A DNA stretch of 64,000 bases from Clostridium massiliamazoniense (GCF_001403635.1 NZ_LN879468.1:1628501-1692500), one strand, 5' to 3'; numbered from the stretch's first letter, positions 44,412-53,276 are shown. Translations and numbers: made by a program. Notes: generated by a model from the letters alone, not told the origin.

Positions 44412-44828
44412 CTATACCTCTATTAACATTTTGTTAAATTTTTCTTTCTATTAACTTTATAATATTCTCTCTTCCCTCAACACTTAGTATTGTTTTATTA
44501 TACTCCTAAATAAGCCAATCTAATTAAAAATAAAAATAAATCTTATTCTCTTTGAATCAATATATGTTATTTTATCCATAGATAGCTTTTATATTCTTAA
44601 TAAATTTTTTTAATCCTACTAAAAATATAATTACTTCATATTATTATAATCTTTTCTCTATAATATTTATTTTTTATTGATTATATTTTATATTCATTAC
44701 TTACTATCATCAAGTACTCCCCCATCTACTTTTTAAATGGATATATAATAAAAACAATTACTATAAAAATTCATTAATTTTAGTGAATCTTCAAAAGTCT
44801 TTTAAATGAACTTCTACTAAAATTTAGA
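44412..44828. other. AT-rich gene-free stretch upstream of nagR
   Basis: No ORF with a ribosome-binding site. The segment 44808-44836 (ACTTCTACTAAAATTTAGAT) resembles the middle of the dispersed repeat and may be a decayed fragment. Confidence 0.5.
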
Positions 44829-44880
44829 TAAAAAGGACTATTACTAAAGTTGCAATCCAATTTCAACCTAGTATAGTCCT
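44829..44880 (-). terminator. Terminator of the polysaccharide deacetylase gene
   Basis: GGACTAT/ATAGTCC stem with a long loop, followed on the minus strand by TTTTTATC. Confidence 0.8.
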
Positions 44881-44895
44881 ATATATTTTTTCTTA

Positions 44896-46044
44896 TTAAC
44901 TTATAACTTTAAAATTATACCCCTGTGATTTAAAATATTCTATTACTTGAGGTAAAGCTTCAACAGTAAGCCCTTTAGCAGCTGCATCATGCATAAGAAC
45001 TACAACATGCTTTTGACCTGCTGAACTTCTTTTAACATAATCAACCATTTGTGATACAGTATATCTTTTTCCTTCTGCATCTCCATTTAGAGCATTCCAA
45101 TCAATACTTGCTATACCTTCATTTGAAAATTTATTTCTTAGCTCTGGCAAATTAGGATCCTTATAGTATTGTCTACTATTCTCACCACCAGGCATTCTAA
45201 CCACTTTAGTATTAAAATTGTTACCTAAAACACTTTTTAAAGCATTTTCAGTTTTATAATATTCATTCATATACGTAGAAACATTTATTTTATTCTTTGG
45301 ATATAATGTAGCAAAATCATGTGTATATGAATGATTTCCTATAGCATTTCCTTCATTATATATTCTTTTTATGTAGTTTGCTCCACCTTTTACTTGTCCA
45401 CCTAAAACAAAAAATGTACCATGAACACCATATTTATTAAGTATATCTAATACTTTTGGTGTATTTTTACTTGGCCCATCATCAAATGTTAAGAATACAG
45501 TTTTTTCATCACTTAATGGACCTGAATAAGTTCCCTTTAACATTTTTGCAACATCAAATCTACTCACAGCATAGCTTTTAGCTGAATCTATTATATTACT
45601 TCCATTAGTAGGAGCAACAACTATATTTTCTTGAGTGGATGATGCATCATTACCCTTTTCTAAACTAGTTTCGGTATTTTCTACTTTTTTTATTTCACTA
45701 TTTTCTTTTTGATCCTTTACCTCACCTGAAGTATTTGCAAGGCTTTTTGTAGTGTCATTATTTGCACTTATATTACTACTATTATCCTTATTATCTGTTT
45801 TAATAATATTTCCCTTATCTACATTATTACTTTCGTTTATTGCTGTTGTTTTCTCTTCAATATTTTTATTCTTTTTATCATCACTATTTTTATCATCAAT
45901 TTTATTAATAATACTATTTGTATCCAATTTATTATTAGCAATTGTAACTGTTGCAGTAGCTACTGTTCCAAATAGCACTGTTGTTAACCCTAATCCCATA
46001 AGTATATTTTTCTTTTTTTTATTCATTCGTTCAATTCTTTTCAC
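44896..46044 (-). CDS. Secreted or anchored polysaccharide deacetylase (NodB domain)
   Basis: 382 residues. Basic N-terminus and one hydrophobic segment (about 12-36), then a Asn/Asp/Ser-rich linker to about 165, then a NodB domain with TFDDGPS, HSYTH zinc triad, RMPGG, DWNALNGDA and LMHD motifs, all intact. Likely a peptidoglycan N-acetylglucosamine deacetylase of PgdA type, which gives lysozyme resistance. The start may be GTG at 46044 or ATG 18 bases later. Confidence 0.88.
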   Translation of the reverse strand: MKRIERMNKKKKNILMGLGLTTVLFGTVATATVTIANNKLDTNSIINKIDDKNSDDKKNKNIEEKTTAINESNNVDKGNIIKTDNKDNSSNISANNDTTKSLANTSGEVKDQKENSEIKKVENTETSLEKGNDASSTQENIVVAPTNGSNIIDSAKSYAVSRFDVAKMLKGTYSGPLSDEKTVFLTFDDGPSKNTPKVLDILNKYGVHGTFFVLGGQVKGGANYIKRIYNEGNAIGNHSYTHDFATLYPKNKINVSTYMNEYYKTENALKSVLGNNFNTKVVRMPGGENSRQYYKDPNLPELRNKFSNEGIASIDWNALNGDAEGKRYTVSQMVDYVKRSSAGQKHVVVLMHDAAAKGLTVEALPQVIEYFKSQGYNFKVIS

Positions 46045-46189
46045 TGCTCTTCCCCCACTGTTGTTTTTCTTAATTAAATCTTATCAAGTAATGATTACAT
46101 ATTAATTACTAAAGGTTTTAAATTTGATTGTTTTATTTAGAACTTTTTGTTAATAAACTATTAAGTAATTTTTAAAATGTTTTCTCTAC

Positions 46190-46229
46190 AAAAAAAAACA
46201 GATATTTAAAACTCTGTTTAAATATCTGC
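46190..46229 (-). terminator. Terminator of the redox operon
   Basis: CAGATATTTAAA/TTTAAATATCTG stem followed on the minus strand by nine T. Confidence 0.92.
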
Positions 46230-46250
46230 TTTTATATTATTTTAACATCA

Positions 46251-46481
46251 TTATAGTGTTTTTATAGCTTCATCTATAGCTTTTTTATCAAATCCAACTA
46301 TTATTGTTCCATTAATATCTAATACTGGAACACTCATTTGATTACTTTTTTTAATCATTTCATCTCTTGCTTCCATGTCTTCTCTTACGTTTAAGTCAGT
46401 GTATTCTAAACCTTTTGACTTTAAATAATCTTTAGCTTTTACACACCATGGGCAAGTTTCTGTACTAAATACTTTTATCAT
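46251..46481 (-). CDS. Glutaredoxin-like protein (CPWC)
   Basis: 76-residue thioredoxin-fold protein with active site TCPWCVKAK near residue 10 and the cis-Pro SVPVL. The start is the ATG with AGAGGTG eight bases upstream. The earlier GTG is part of that site. Last gene of the trxB-grx-gapN-grx operon. Confidence 0.88.
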   Translation of the reverse strand: MIKVFSTETCPWCVKAKDYLKSKGLEYTDLNVREDMEARDEMIKKSNQMSVPVLDINGTIIVGFDKKAIDEAIKTL

Positions 46482-46536
46482 ACGTATCACCTCTGATTTA
46501 TTTTATTTCTCTTTATATATTATAATACTTTTTTTC

Positions 46537-47982
46537 TTAATAATGTAGATTTACCACTACAGCTTTAGGTCTTGACATTGATTCTATTGAGTATTTTATT
46601 CCTTGAGTTCCCATACCTGATGATTTAACTCCTAAGAATGGGAAGTGGTCTGGTCCTCTTTCAGTTTTGTTATTCACTTGAACTGTACCAACTTCTAATC
46701 TGTTACCTATATAGAATGCTTTTTCTATATCTTGAGTGAATACTGAAGATTGTAGACCGTATTCTGACTCATTTGCAATCTCTATTGCTTCTTCCATGTT
46801 AGAAACTCTGATTATAGGTAATACTGGACCGAAAGGTTCTTCCCAAGCTAATCTCATATCTTTAGTTACATTATCAAATAATGTTGGTTGAATTAATTTT
46901 CCTTCTCTTTGACCACCTGTTAATAAAGTAGCTCCTTTAGCTTTAGCATCCTCCATTAATTCTTCTACGTAGTCTGCTGCTTTTTCATCTATTAGAGGTA
47001 CTACTACAACATCATCTTTATCTAATGGGCTTCCCACTGATAATTTTTCTACTTCATTTTTTATTTTTTCAACTAATACATCAGCAATTTCATTTTCAAC
47101 TAAAACTCTTTTTACTGCTGTACATCTTTGTCCTGAATAAGAATATGCACCTGCAACTATATTTTTTACTGCTAAATCTAAATCAGCATCTTTTAATACG
47201 ATAGCTGCATCTTTTCCACCTAATTCCATAAGAAGTGGTTTCATTTCTGTTAATCTAGAAATTCTCTTACCAACTTCTGTACTTCCTGTGAAGTTAACAA
47301 AATTAACTATTGGATGTGTAACACAGTAATCTCCTATTACGCTTCCTTTACCTGTAACTGTATTTAAAACTCCATCTGGAAGACCTGCATCTTTAAATAT
47401 TTTTGCTAAGTATAATCCACTTAAAGCTCCTTGTGTAGCAGGTTTAAATACCACTGTATTTCCAGCCATTAAAGCAGGTCCTATTTTTGAAGCTGCTAAG
47501 TTTACAGGATAGTTAAATGGTGATATAGCTAAAACTACCCCTAAAGGTTCTCTTGTTACAACAGATACTTTCTTTCTGTTAAATCCTGGGAAACTATCTG
47601 ATGGAATACTTTCTCCTTCTAAAGATTTAGCTGTATCAGCTGTAAACTTTAAGAAATCAGCTGTTCTAACTATCTCTGATAATGAACTTTTCTTATCTTT
47701 ACATATTTCTCTCATTAAAAGGTCTGCAAATTCATCTTTTCTTTCTAAGATTAAATCTGCTGCCTTATAAAGAATTTCTGCTTTCTCATGTACATTTACT
47801 GTAGCCCAATATTTTTGTGTCTTTTTAGTTGATTCCATTACAAAGTCAACATCAGCTTGGCTCATTGCTGTTACTTTTCCTAAAACACTTTCATCTATTG
47901 GTGATTTTATTTCAATAAATTCTTCATTTTCTGGCTTGTATTCTACGCCATTGACAATATTTCTGTATACTATACTACTCAT
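46537..47982 (-). CDS. gapN: NADP-dependent non-phosphorylating glyceraldehyde-3-phosphate dehydrogenase
   Basis: Oxidises glyceraldehyde-3-P directly to 3-phosphoglycerate and yields NADPH. 481 residues, ALDH fold with catalytic Glu253 (LMELGGKD) and Cys287 (GQRCTAVKR). The Arg/Lys pattern around the Cys and the SPFNYPVN block match GapN. Bypasses one ATP-forming step in exchange for NADPH, which fits its place among redox proteins. Confidence 0.9.
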   Translation of the reverse strand: MSSIVYRNIVNGVEYKPENEEFIEIKSPIDESVLGKVTAMSQADVDFVMESTKKTQKYWATVNVHEKAEILYKAADLILERKDEFADLLMREICKDKKSSLSEIVRTADFLKFTADTAKSLEGESIPSDSFPGFNRKKVSVVTREPLGVVLAISPFNYPVNLAASKIGPALMAGNTVVFKPATQGALSGLYLAKIFKDAGLPDGVLNTVTGKGSVIGDYCVTHPIVNFVNFTGSTEVGKRISRLTEMKPLLMELGGKDAAIVLKDADLDLAVKNIVAGAYSYSGQRCTAVKRVLVENEIADVLVEKIKNEVEKLSVGSPLDKDDVVVVPLIDEKAADYVEELMEDAKAKGATLLTGGQREGKLIQPTLFDNVTKDMRLAWEEPFGPVLPIIRVSNMEEAIEIANESEYGLQSSVFTQDIEKAFYIGNRLEVGTVQVNNKTERGPDHFPFLGVKSSGMGTQGIKYSIESMSRPKAVVVNLHY

Positions 47983-47998
47983 TTGTTTTCTCCTTTGT

Positions 47999-48235
47999 TT
48001 ATAAATTGTACTTTTCTATTAATCTATCTACTTCTTCTTTCTCAAAACCTACTAATACTTCATCATTGACCTTTAGTACAGGTACTGATCTTTGTCCTGA
48101 GATTTTTAGAACTTCTTCTCTTTCTTCTTTACTGTCAGCAACAGTTACTACTTCATAGTTCACACCTTTTTTATCCAAATATTTTTTTAATTTGTTACAT
48201 GGTGGGCACCATTCTACTGAATAAACTTTTACCAT
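47999..48235 (-). CDS. Glutaredoxin-like protein (CPPC), Cp9 type
   Basis: 78 residues with EWCPPCNKLKKYLDKKG and cis-Pro RSVPVL. It starts three bases after trxB stops. In C. pasteurianum a 9-kDa glutaredoxin-like protein (Cp9) encoded with a TrxR-like flavoprotein (Cp34) carries electrons to peroxiredoxin. This pair has the same layout. Confidence 0.85.
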   Translation of the reverse strand: MVKVYSVEWCPPCNKLKKYLDKKGVNYEVVTVADSKEEREEVLKISGQRSVPVLKVNDEVLVGFEKEEVDRLIEKYNL

Positions 48236-48237
48236 AA

Positions 48238-49173
48238 TTATTTCCCCATTTCCTCTATATATTTAGCTACTTCAAGTGCTGCTATTGTTCCATCTGATAC
48301 AGCTGTTGTTATTTGTCTGTATTTTTTATCAGTTACATCACCTATAGCATATACTCCATCTATATTTGTTTTCATATCTCTATTTACTTTTATATATCCA
48401 TAATCATCTGTTTCTACTTTATCTTTTATTAGTTCTATTTTAGGCTCTGTACCTATATAACCAAAAACAGCTTCTAATTCTATTTCTTTTACTTCTAATG
48501 TTTTGGTATTTTTAATTATAGCTTTTTTTACTAAATTATCACCTTCAACATTCACTAAATCAAAATTATATAATATTTCTATCTTAGGATTATTTTCAAC
48601 TTTCTCTAAAGAAGTTTTTTCTCCTGTAAAATAATCTTTTCTTCTTATTATATAAACTTTTTTAGCTATATTACTTAAAAACAATGCTTCCTCTAATGCT
48701 GAATTTCCTCCTCCAACAACTCCGATAACACTATCTTTATACATAGCTCCATCACAAACTGCGCAATAATGAATACCTTTACCAGCAAATTTTTCTTCAT
48801 TTTCTATAGGAAGTTTTTTAGGACTTGCTCCTGTAGCAATTATAATAGCTTTAGGTTTATAAATATAATCCTCTGTTTCAACTATTTTTTCATTATTTTC
48901 AAATGTAACACTTTTAATAGTATCAAACTCTTCTATTTCAACACCTACTGATAATGCATGTTCCTCAAATTTTTTAGCAAGTTCTTCTCCAGATATTGAA
49001 TTGAATCCTGGATAATTTTCTATCATATAACTTGTTTTAACTTGTCCACCTATATATTGATTTTCTAAAACTAATGTACTAAGATTAGCTCTCCCTGCAT
49101 AAATAGCTGCTGCTAACCCTGATGGTCCTGAACCTATTATTATTAAATCTATTTCTTTCATTTCCTTAGCCAT
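48238..49173 (-). CDS. trxB: Thioredoxin-reductase-like flavoprotein (Cp34 type)
   Basis: 311-residue low-Mr TrxR fold: FAD motif GSGPSGLAAAIYAGR (14-28), redox CAVCDG (137-142), second Rossmann motif GGGNSA (154-159), C-terminal FAD motif GVYAIGDV. The usual HRRxxxR that holds the NADPH 2'-phosphate reads RRKDYFTG (177-184) and lacks the second Arg. NADH preference is therefore plausible. First gene of the redox operon. Confidence 0.9.
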   Translation of the reverse strand: MAKEMKEIDLIIIGSGPSGLAAAIYAGRANLSTLVLENQYIGGQVKTSYMIENYPGFNSISGEELAKKFEEHALSVGVEIEEFDTIKSVTFENNEKIVETEDYIYKPKAIIIATGASPKKLPIENEEKFAGKGIHYCAVCDGAMYKDSVIGVVGGGNSALEEALFLSNIAKKVYIIRRKDYFTGEKTSLEKVENNPKIEILYNFDLVNVEGDNLVKKAIIKNTKTLEVKEIELEAVFGYIGTEPKIELIKDKVETDDYGYIKVNRDMKTNIDGVYAIGDVTDKKYRQITTAVSDGTIAALEVAKYIEEMGK

Positions 49174-49235
49174 TAAAATTCACTCCCTTTTTGCTGATAT
49201 TATTATCATATCCAACATTATAAAAAAAATTCACC

Positions 49236-49252
49236 ATACCCCTTGGGGGTAT
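49236..49252. promoter_or_regulatory. CsoR/CstR-family-like operator
   Basis: Near-perfect palindrome ATACCCC-TTG-GGGGTAT, just downstream of the -10 box of the trxB operon. It matches the G-tract inverted repeats bound by Cu(I)-sensing CsoR and persulfide-sensing CstR regulators. The regulator is not in this window. Confidence 0.65.
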
Positions 49253-49262
49253 CTTTAAATAA

Positions 49263-49290
49263 ATTATAACATTTATTTTTTTAAAATCAA
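49263..49290 (-). promoter_or_regulatory. Promoter of the trxB-grx-gapN-grx operon
   Basis: Minus strand TTGATT (49285-49290), 16-bp spacer, extended -10 TGTTATAAT (core 49263-49268), 90 nt before trxB. Confidence 0.7.
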
Positions 49291-49328
49291 CTGTTTTTTT
49301 GATAATTAATTCTAATTGTCAGAAAATT

Positions 49329-49371
49329 AAAAATAAAATGACATATCTAATCTCTTAGAATATGCCATTTT
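49329..49371 (-). terminator. Terminator of the clpC operon
   Basis: AAAATGgCATAT/ATATGtCATTTT stem followed on the minus strand by ATTTTTAATTTT. Confidence 0.85.
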
Positions 49372-49374
49372 GCT

Positions 49375-49737
49375 TTATTTATTATTTAATTTTCTTTTTT
49401 TATTTTTTTGTTTTTTATATCTAAATAAACTTCTAGCAATTTTATTTTCCAATGCATATACACATAAAGTAATAAATCCTAACAATAGTACAGATAATAT
49501 TTTAAACTTTGCAAATAAAATACCAAAAGTTAAGAAAATAATCCCCTTTACTAATATTGGTACAGCTATATCTCTTCCTAATTCTTCTTTAAGATCTATA
49601 CCTTCAAGTTCCTCTTCACTCACAAATGTTATATTAAGTTTTTTTCTTTTTGCTACTAGATAAGAGTAAACTATTAGTGCAAATCCAATAATTGATGATA
49701 TTACTTCTACAAATCTAACCAATAAATTGTCCCTCAC
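49375..49737 (-). CDS. Small membrane protein of unknown function after clpC
   Basis: 120 residues from a GTG with AGGTGAT eight bases upstream. Three hydrophobic segments (about 9-28, 58-77, 80-96) and a very basic tail (KKQKNKKRKLNNK). No motif I recognise. It is 37 nt after clpC and before the shared terminator, so co-transcribed with clpC. Confidence 0.7.
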   Translation of the reverse strand: MRDNLLVRFVEVISSIIGFALIVYSYLVAKRKKLNITFVSEEELEGIDLKEELGRDIAVPILVKGIIFLTFGILFAKFKILSVLLLGFITLCVYALENKIARSLFRYKKQKNKKRKLNNK

Positions 49738-49774
49738 TTTATAATCACCTATATTATAACATTTATCCTTATAT

Positions 49775-52237
49775 TTACTTAGCGACTAAAGAAAAATTTA
49801 TACTTCTTTCATCATTTACAGCTTCTAAAGTATCTCCATTATTTATTTTTCCTAGCAATATATCCTCACTTAATTTATCTTCTATATATTTTGTTATAAC
49901 TCTTTTTAGTGGTCTTGCACCATATTGTAACTCATTTCCTTGTCTAACTAAAAACCTCTTACTTTCATCAGTGAAATTTATTGTTATATTATTATTTTTA
50001 AGTCTATCCACAGTATCCTTCAATAAAATATCTATTATTTTAATTAAATCATCTTCAGTCAACTGATGGAAAACTATAATTTCATCTAATCTATTAATAA
50101 ATTCTGGTTTAAATCCCTTCTTGAACTCTGCTAACATATGCTCTTTCATTTCTTCATATTTTTCTTTATTTATATCCTCTTTATATGAAAATCCTAATTT
50201 ATTTTGCTTTTTTAAAGTATCTGCTCCTATATTAGATGTCATTATTATTATGGTATTCTTAAAATCAACGACTTTTCCTTTTCCATCTGTTAATCTTCCA
50301 TCTTCTAATATTTGCAATAATATGTTAAACACATCTTTATGAGCTTTTTCTATTTCATCTAACAGTATAACTGAATATGGATTTCTTCTAACTTTTTCTG
50401 TTAATTGCCCACCTTCGTCATATCCAACATACCCTGGAGGGGCACCTATAAGCTTTGACACATCATGTTTTTCCATATATTCTGACATATCCACTCTTAA
50501 CATATGTTCTTCACTTCCAAATAACGCACTTGCAAGAGCTTTACATATTTCAGTTTTTCCAACTCCTGTTGGTCCTAATAATACAAAAGATCCCATAGGT
50601 TTCTTTGGATCCTTTAATCCAACTCTTGATCTTCTTATTGCTTTTGCTAAAGCCTTTATAGCTTCTTTTTGTCCAATTACTCTTTCTCCTAATGTTTTTT
50701 CTAAATTTAATAATTTTTCACTTTCTCCTTCTGTTAATTTCTCAACAGGAATTTTAGTCCATCTAGCTACAATAGCAGCAACATCATTTTCATCTAATGT
50801 TTGTTGTTTATTATTTTTTTCTAAAACCCAATTATTTTTTAATTTATTTAATTCAGATTTCAATGTTTTTTCCTTATCTCTTAATCTAGCTGCTTTTTCA
50901 AAATCTTGCATTGATATAGCATCTCTTTTTTCCATAGTAGTTTTTTCTATTATTTTTTCTAACTCTAGTATATTTTCTGGCATCTTAAATCCTTCTATTT
51001 TAATTCTTGCTGCCCCTTCATCAATTAAATCTATGGCTTTATCTGGTAAAAATCTATCATTAATATATTTAACTGATAATTCCACAGATGCATTTATAGC
51101 TTCATCAGTTATAATAACTCCATGATGATTTTCATAATTACTTCTTAGTCCCTTCAAGATACTTAAGGCATCTTCTTTTGTAGGTTCACCAATAGTAACT
51201 GGTTGAAATCTTCTTTCTAAAGCTGTATCTTTTTCAATGTGTTTTCTATACTCATCTATAGTTGTAGCTCCTATGCATTGAATTTCTCCTCTTGCTAGAG
51301 CCGGTTTTAAAATATTTGATGCATCTATAGCCCCTTCTGCTCCTCCAGCCCCTACTATAGTATGAATTTCATCTATAAATAAAATTACATCCTTATTTCT
51401 TTTTAACTCATTAATAGCATTCTTTAATCTATCTTCAAACTCACCTCTGTATTTTGCACCAGCAACCATAGATGTCAAATCTAAAGTTATAATAGTTTTA
51501 TCTTTAAGTATATCTGGAATGTCACCAGAAACTATTCTTTGAGCTAAACCTTCTACAATTGCAGTTTTTCCAACTCCTGGTTCTCCTATTAAACATGGAT
51601 TATTTTTATTCCTTCTACATAGGATTTCTAATACTCTTTGTGTTTCATCATCTCTTCCTATTACCGGATCTAATTTTCCATCTTCGGCTAATGAGGTTAA
51701 ATCTACTCCATGTTTTAATAACACATTTATATCTTTTTTATCCTTACTTCTTTTCTTATTTTCTATTTTATCTTTATCCACTATTCCTTCATTTTCATAA
51801 CCTAAGTAATCTCTTAATTGCTTTCTTATCTTACTAAAATTAACTTCTAAATTACTTAATATTATATATGCAACGCTATCTTTATCCTTTATTAAACTTA
51901 ATAAAATATGCTCTGGTAAAACATAGGTTACATTAGCTGATCTTGCTTCAGAGATACTTTCTTCTAAAATTCTTTTTGTTCTAGGGGTTATAGGAATTTC
52001 TAGTAAAGGATAACTCATATCTATATCACCAATTCCTATATATTCCTTTATTAAAGCTTTAACTCCATCTAAAGTTACATTCATTGATTTCAAAATTTTT
52101 TTTGCTTCACCATCATCATTTAATATACCAACTAAGATATGTTCTGTTCCTACGTATCCATGATTAAATTCATTTGAAATAATTTTTGCATTATCTAAAA
52201 CCATCTTAGCTCTATCAGTAAATTTATCAAATATCAT
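49775..52237 (-). CDS. clpC: ATP-dependent Clp protease ATPase subunit ClpC
   Basis: AAA+ unfoldase that feeds ClpP, 820 residues. Double Clp-N domain (1-145), D1 Walker A GEPGVGKTA (218-226), UVR/M-domain coiled coil in the middle (ISMQDFEKAARLRDKEK), D2 with GPTGVGKTE. Glu32 (GTEHIL), which binds phosphoarginine in Bacillus, is kept. The second pocket reads LPEHIL (Glu109) instead of GTEHIL. Confidence 0.96.
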   Translation of the reverse strand: MIFDKFTDRAKMVLDNAKIISNEFNHGYVGTEHILVGILNDDGEAKKILKSMNVTLDGVKALIKEYIGIGDIDMSYPLLEIPITPRTKRILEESISEARSANVTYVLPEHILLSLIKDKDSVAYIILSNLEVNFSKIRKQLRDYLGYENEGIVDKDKIENKKRSKDKKDINVLLKHGVDLTSLAEDGKLDPVIGRDDETQRVLEILCRRNKNNPCLIGEPGVGKTAIVEGLAQRIVSGDIPDILKDKTIITLDLTSMVAGAKYRGEFEDRLKNAINELKRNKDVILFIDEIHTIVGAGGAEGAIDASNILKPALARGEIQCIGATTIDEYRKHIEKDTALERRFQPVTIGEPTKEDALSILKGLRSNYENHHGVIITDEAINASVELSVKYINDRFLPDKAIDLIDEGAARIKIEGFKMPENILELEKIIEKTTMEKRDAISMQDFEKAARLRDKEKTLKSELNKLKNNWVLEKNNKQQTLDENDVAAIVARWTKIPVEKLTEGESEKLLNLEKTLGERVIGQKEAIKALAKAIRRSRVGLKDPKKPMGSFVLLGPTGVGKTEICKALASALFGSEEHMLRVDMSEYMEKHDVSKLIGAPPGYVGYDEGGQLTEKVRRNPYSVILLDEIEKAHKDVFNILLQILEDGRLTDGKGKVVDFKNTIIIMTSNIGADTLKKQNKLGFSYKEDINKEKYEEMKEHMLAEFKKGFKPEFINRLDEIIVFHQLTEDDLIKIIDILLKDTVDRLKNNNITINFTDESKRFLVRQGNELQYGARPLKRVITKYIEDKLSEDILLGKINNGDTLEAVNDERSINFSLVAK

Positions 52238-52261
52238 AAATTAAAATACCCTCCTAAATTA

Positions 52262-53275
52262 TCAACCAATTAATCTCTCTCTTATTATCTTAGCCCTTAA
52301 AATTTTTTCTTCTTCTTCATTCTTGTTATTTTTTGACATTACTTTTAAATTATAATATTGTATATCTTCTATTAGCTTATCTACTGTTGCTAACTTTATA
52401 GAATCTATTAAATAAAACTCTATACCTAATCTTAATTTAGATAGTAAATCTATGGCTTCTTCAAAAGTTATTATCCTTGCATTTGTTAATACTCCATAAG
52501 CTCTGAAGACCTCATCTTCTACAGCATTTATAAATGCATCGTTATTCATCAACTCATCCCTAAACCTTTTTTCTTTTAATATTATTTCATTTGCCACTGC
52601 TTCTAAGCAGCCTATAATTTCTTCCTCAGTATCCCCTAAAGACTTGATGTTACTTATTTCATAAAAAGCTCCATTACCTTCTCCAAAAACACTACTTAGA
52701 CCTACATCTATATTTTTTAAGTTTAATTTTAAATCTTCCACTTCTCCCTTATAACTTAATATTGGTATATGCAAGACTAAATAAATCTTCATAGCAGTGC
52801 CTAAATCATTTTTATCCATAGTTAAATAACCTAGCTTTTCATCAAAAGCAAATTCAAATTCATCGTCTAGATAATCATCTAAATCTTTCACCATCTTATA
52901 ATTTTCGCTTAAAGATAAACCTATTGTCGTTTTTACTATGGTTATATGATTACCTTCATTTAACATTACAGCTACGCCACTTAAATCATCATAAAGAAAT
53001 TCACCACTTTCTTTATTGTTAAATAAGTGTTCATTAATTAAACCTCTTTCTAAAAATTGGCCACTTGTCTCTCTTGATTCTTCCCTTATTTTAAAAACTT
53101 TAAACTTATATTTCTCTAAATTTAATATTTTATTTTTTATTTCTCTAGCAATCTCTATTGCGTCCATATTATCTAAAAAAGAGGAATATATTTTATCATC
53201 TAAATTTCGAATTAAAGAAACTTTTGACTTTAACACTATATTTTTATTGCACCTATTTTGTAACTTTCTATTCAT
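52262..53275 (-). CDS. mcsB: McsB-family protein, probable pseudokinase
   Basis: 337 residues, alignable end to end with protein-arginine kinase McsB (FDEKLGYLT, FGEG, RAYGVLTNAR, LRLGI, RAKIIRERL). Key residues of the active enzyme are changed: SSRIRLARN reads KSKVSLIRN (16-24), NEEDHIRI reads NEGNHITI (106-113), and TSCPTNxGTGLR reads TMDKNDLGTAMK (152-163), losing catalytic Cys, Asn and Arg. The phosphoarginine-sensing RDxxRA reads EKILRA. Frame intact, so not a pseudogene. Sits between mcsA and clpC. Confidence 0.88.
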   Translation of the reverse strand: MNRKLQNRCNKNIVLKSKVSLIRNLDDKIYSSFLDNMDAIEIAREIKNKILNLEKYKFKVFKIREESRETSGQFLERGLINEHLFNNKESGEFLYDDLSGVAVMLNEGNHITIVKTTIGLSLSENYKMVKDLDDYLDDEFEFAFDEKLGYLTMDKNDLGTAMKIYLVLHIPILSYKGEVEDLKLNLKNIDVGLSSVFGEGNGAFYEISNIKSLGDTEEEIIGCLEAVANEIILKEKRFRDELMNNDAFINAVEDEVFRAYGVLTNARIITFEEAIDLLSKLRLGIEFYLIDSIKLATVDKLIEDIQYYNLKVMSKNNKNEEEEKILRAKIIRERLIG

Positions 53276-53276
53276 T

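Noticed and set aside
49370-49663. 97-codon plus-strand frame opposite the small membrane protein
   Set aside because: Begins inside the clpC-operon terminator region with no ribosome-binding site; the minus-strand frame has one and follows clpC closely.
51559-51837. 92-codon plus-strand frame inside clpC
   Set aside because: Antisense shadow with Leu/Phe-rich low-complexity composition.
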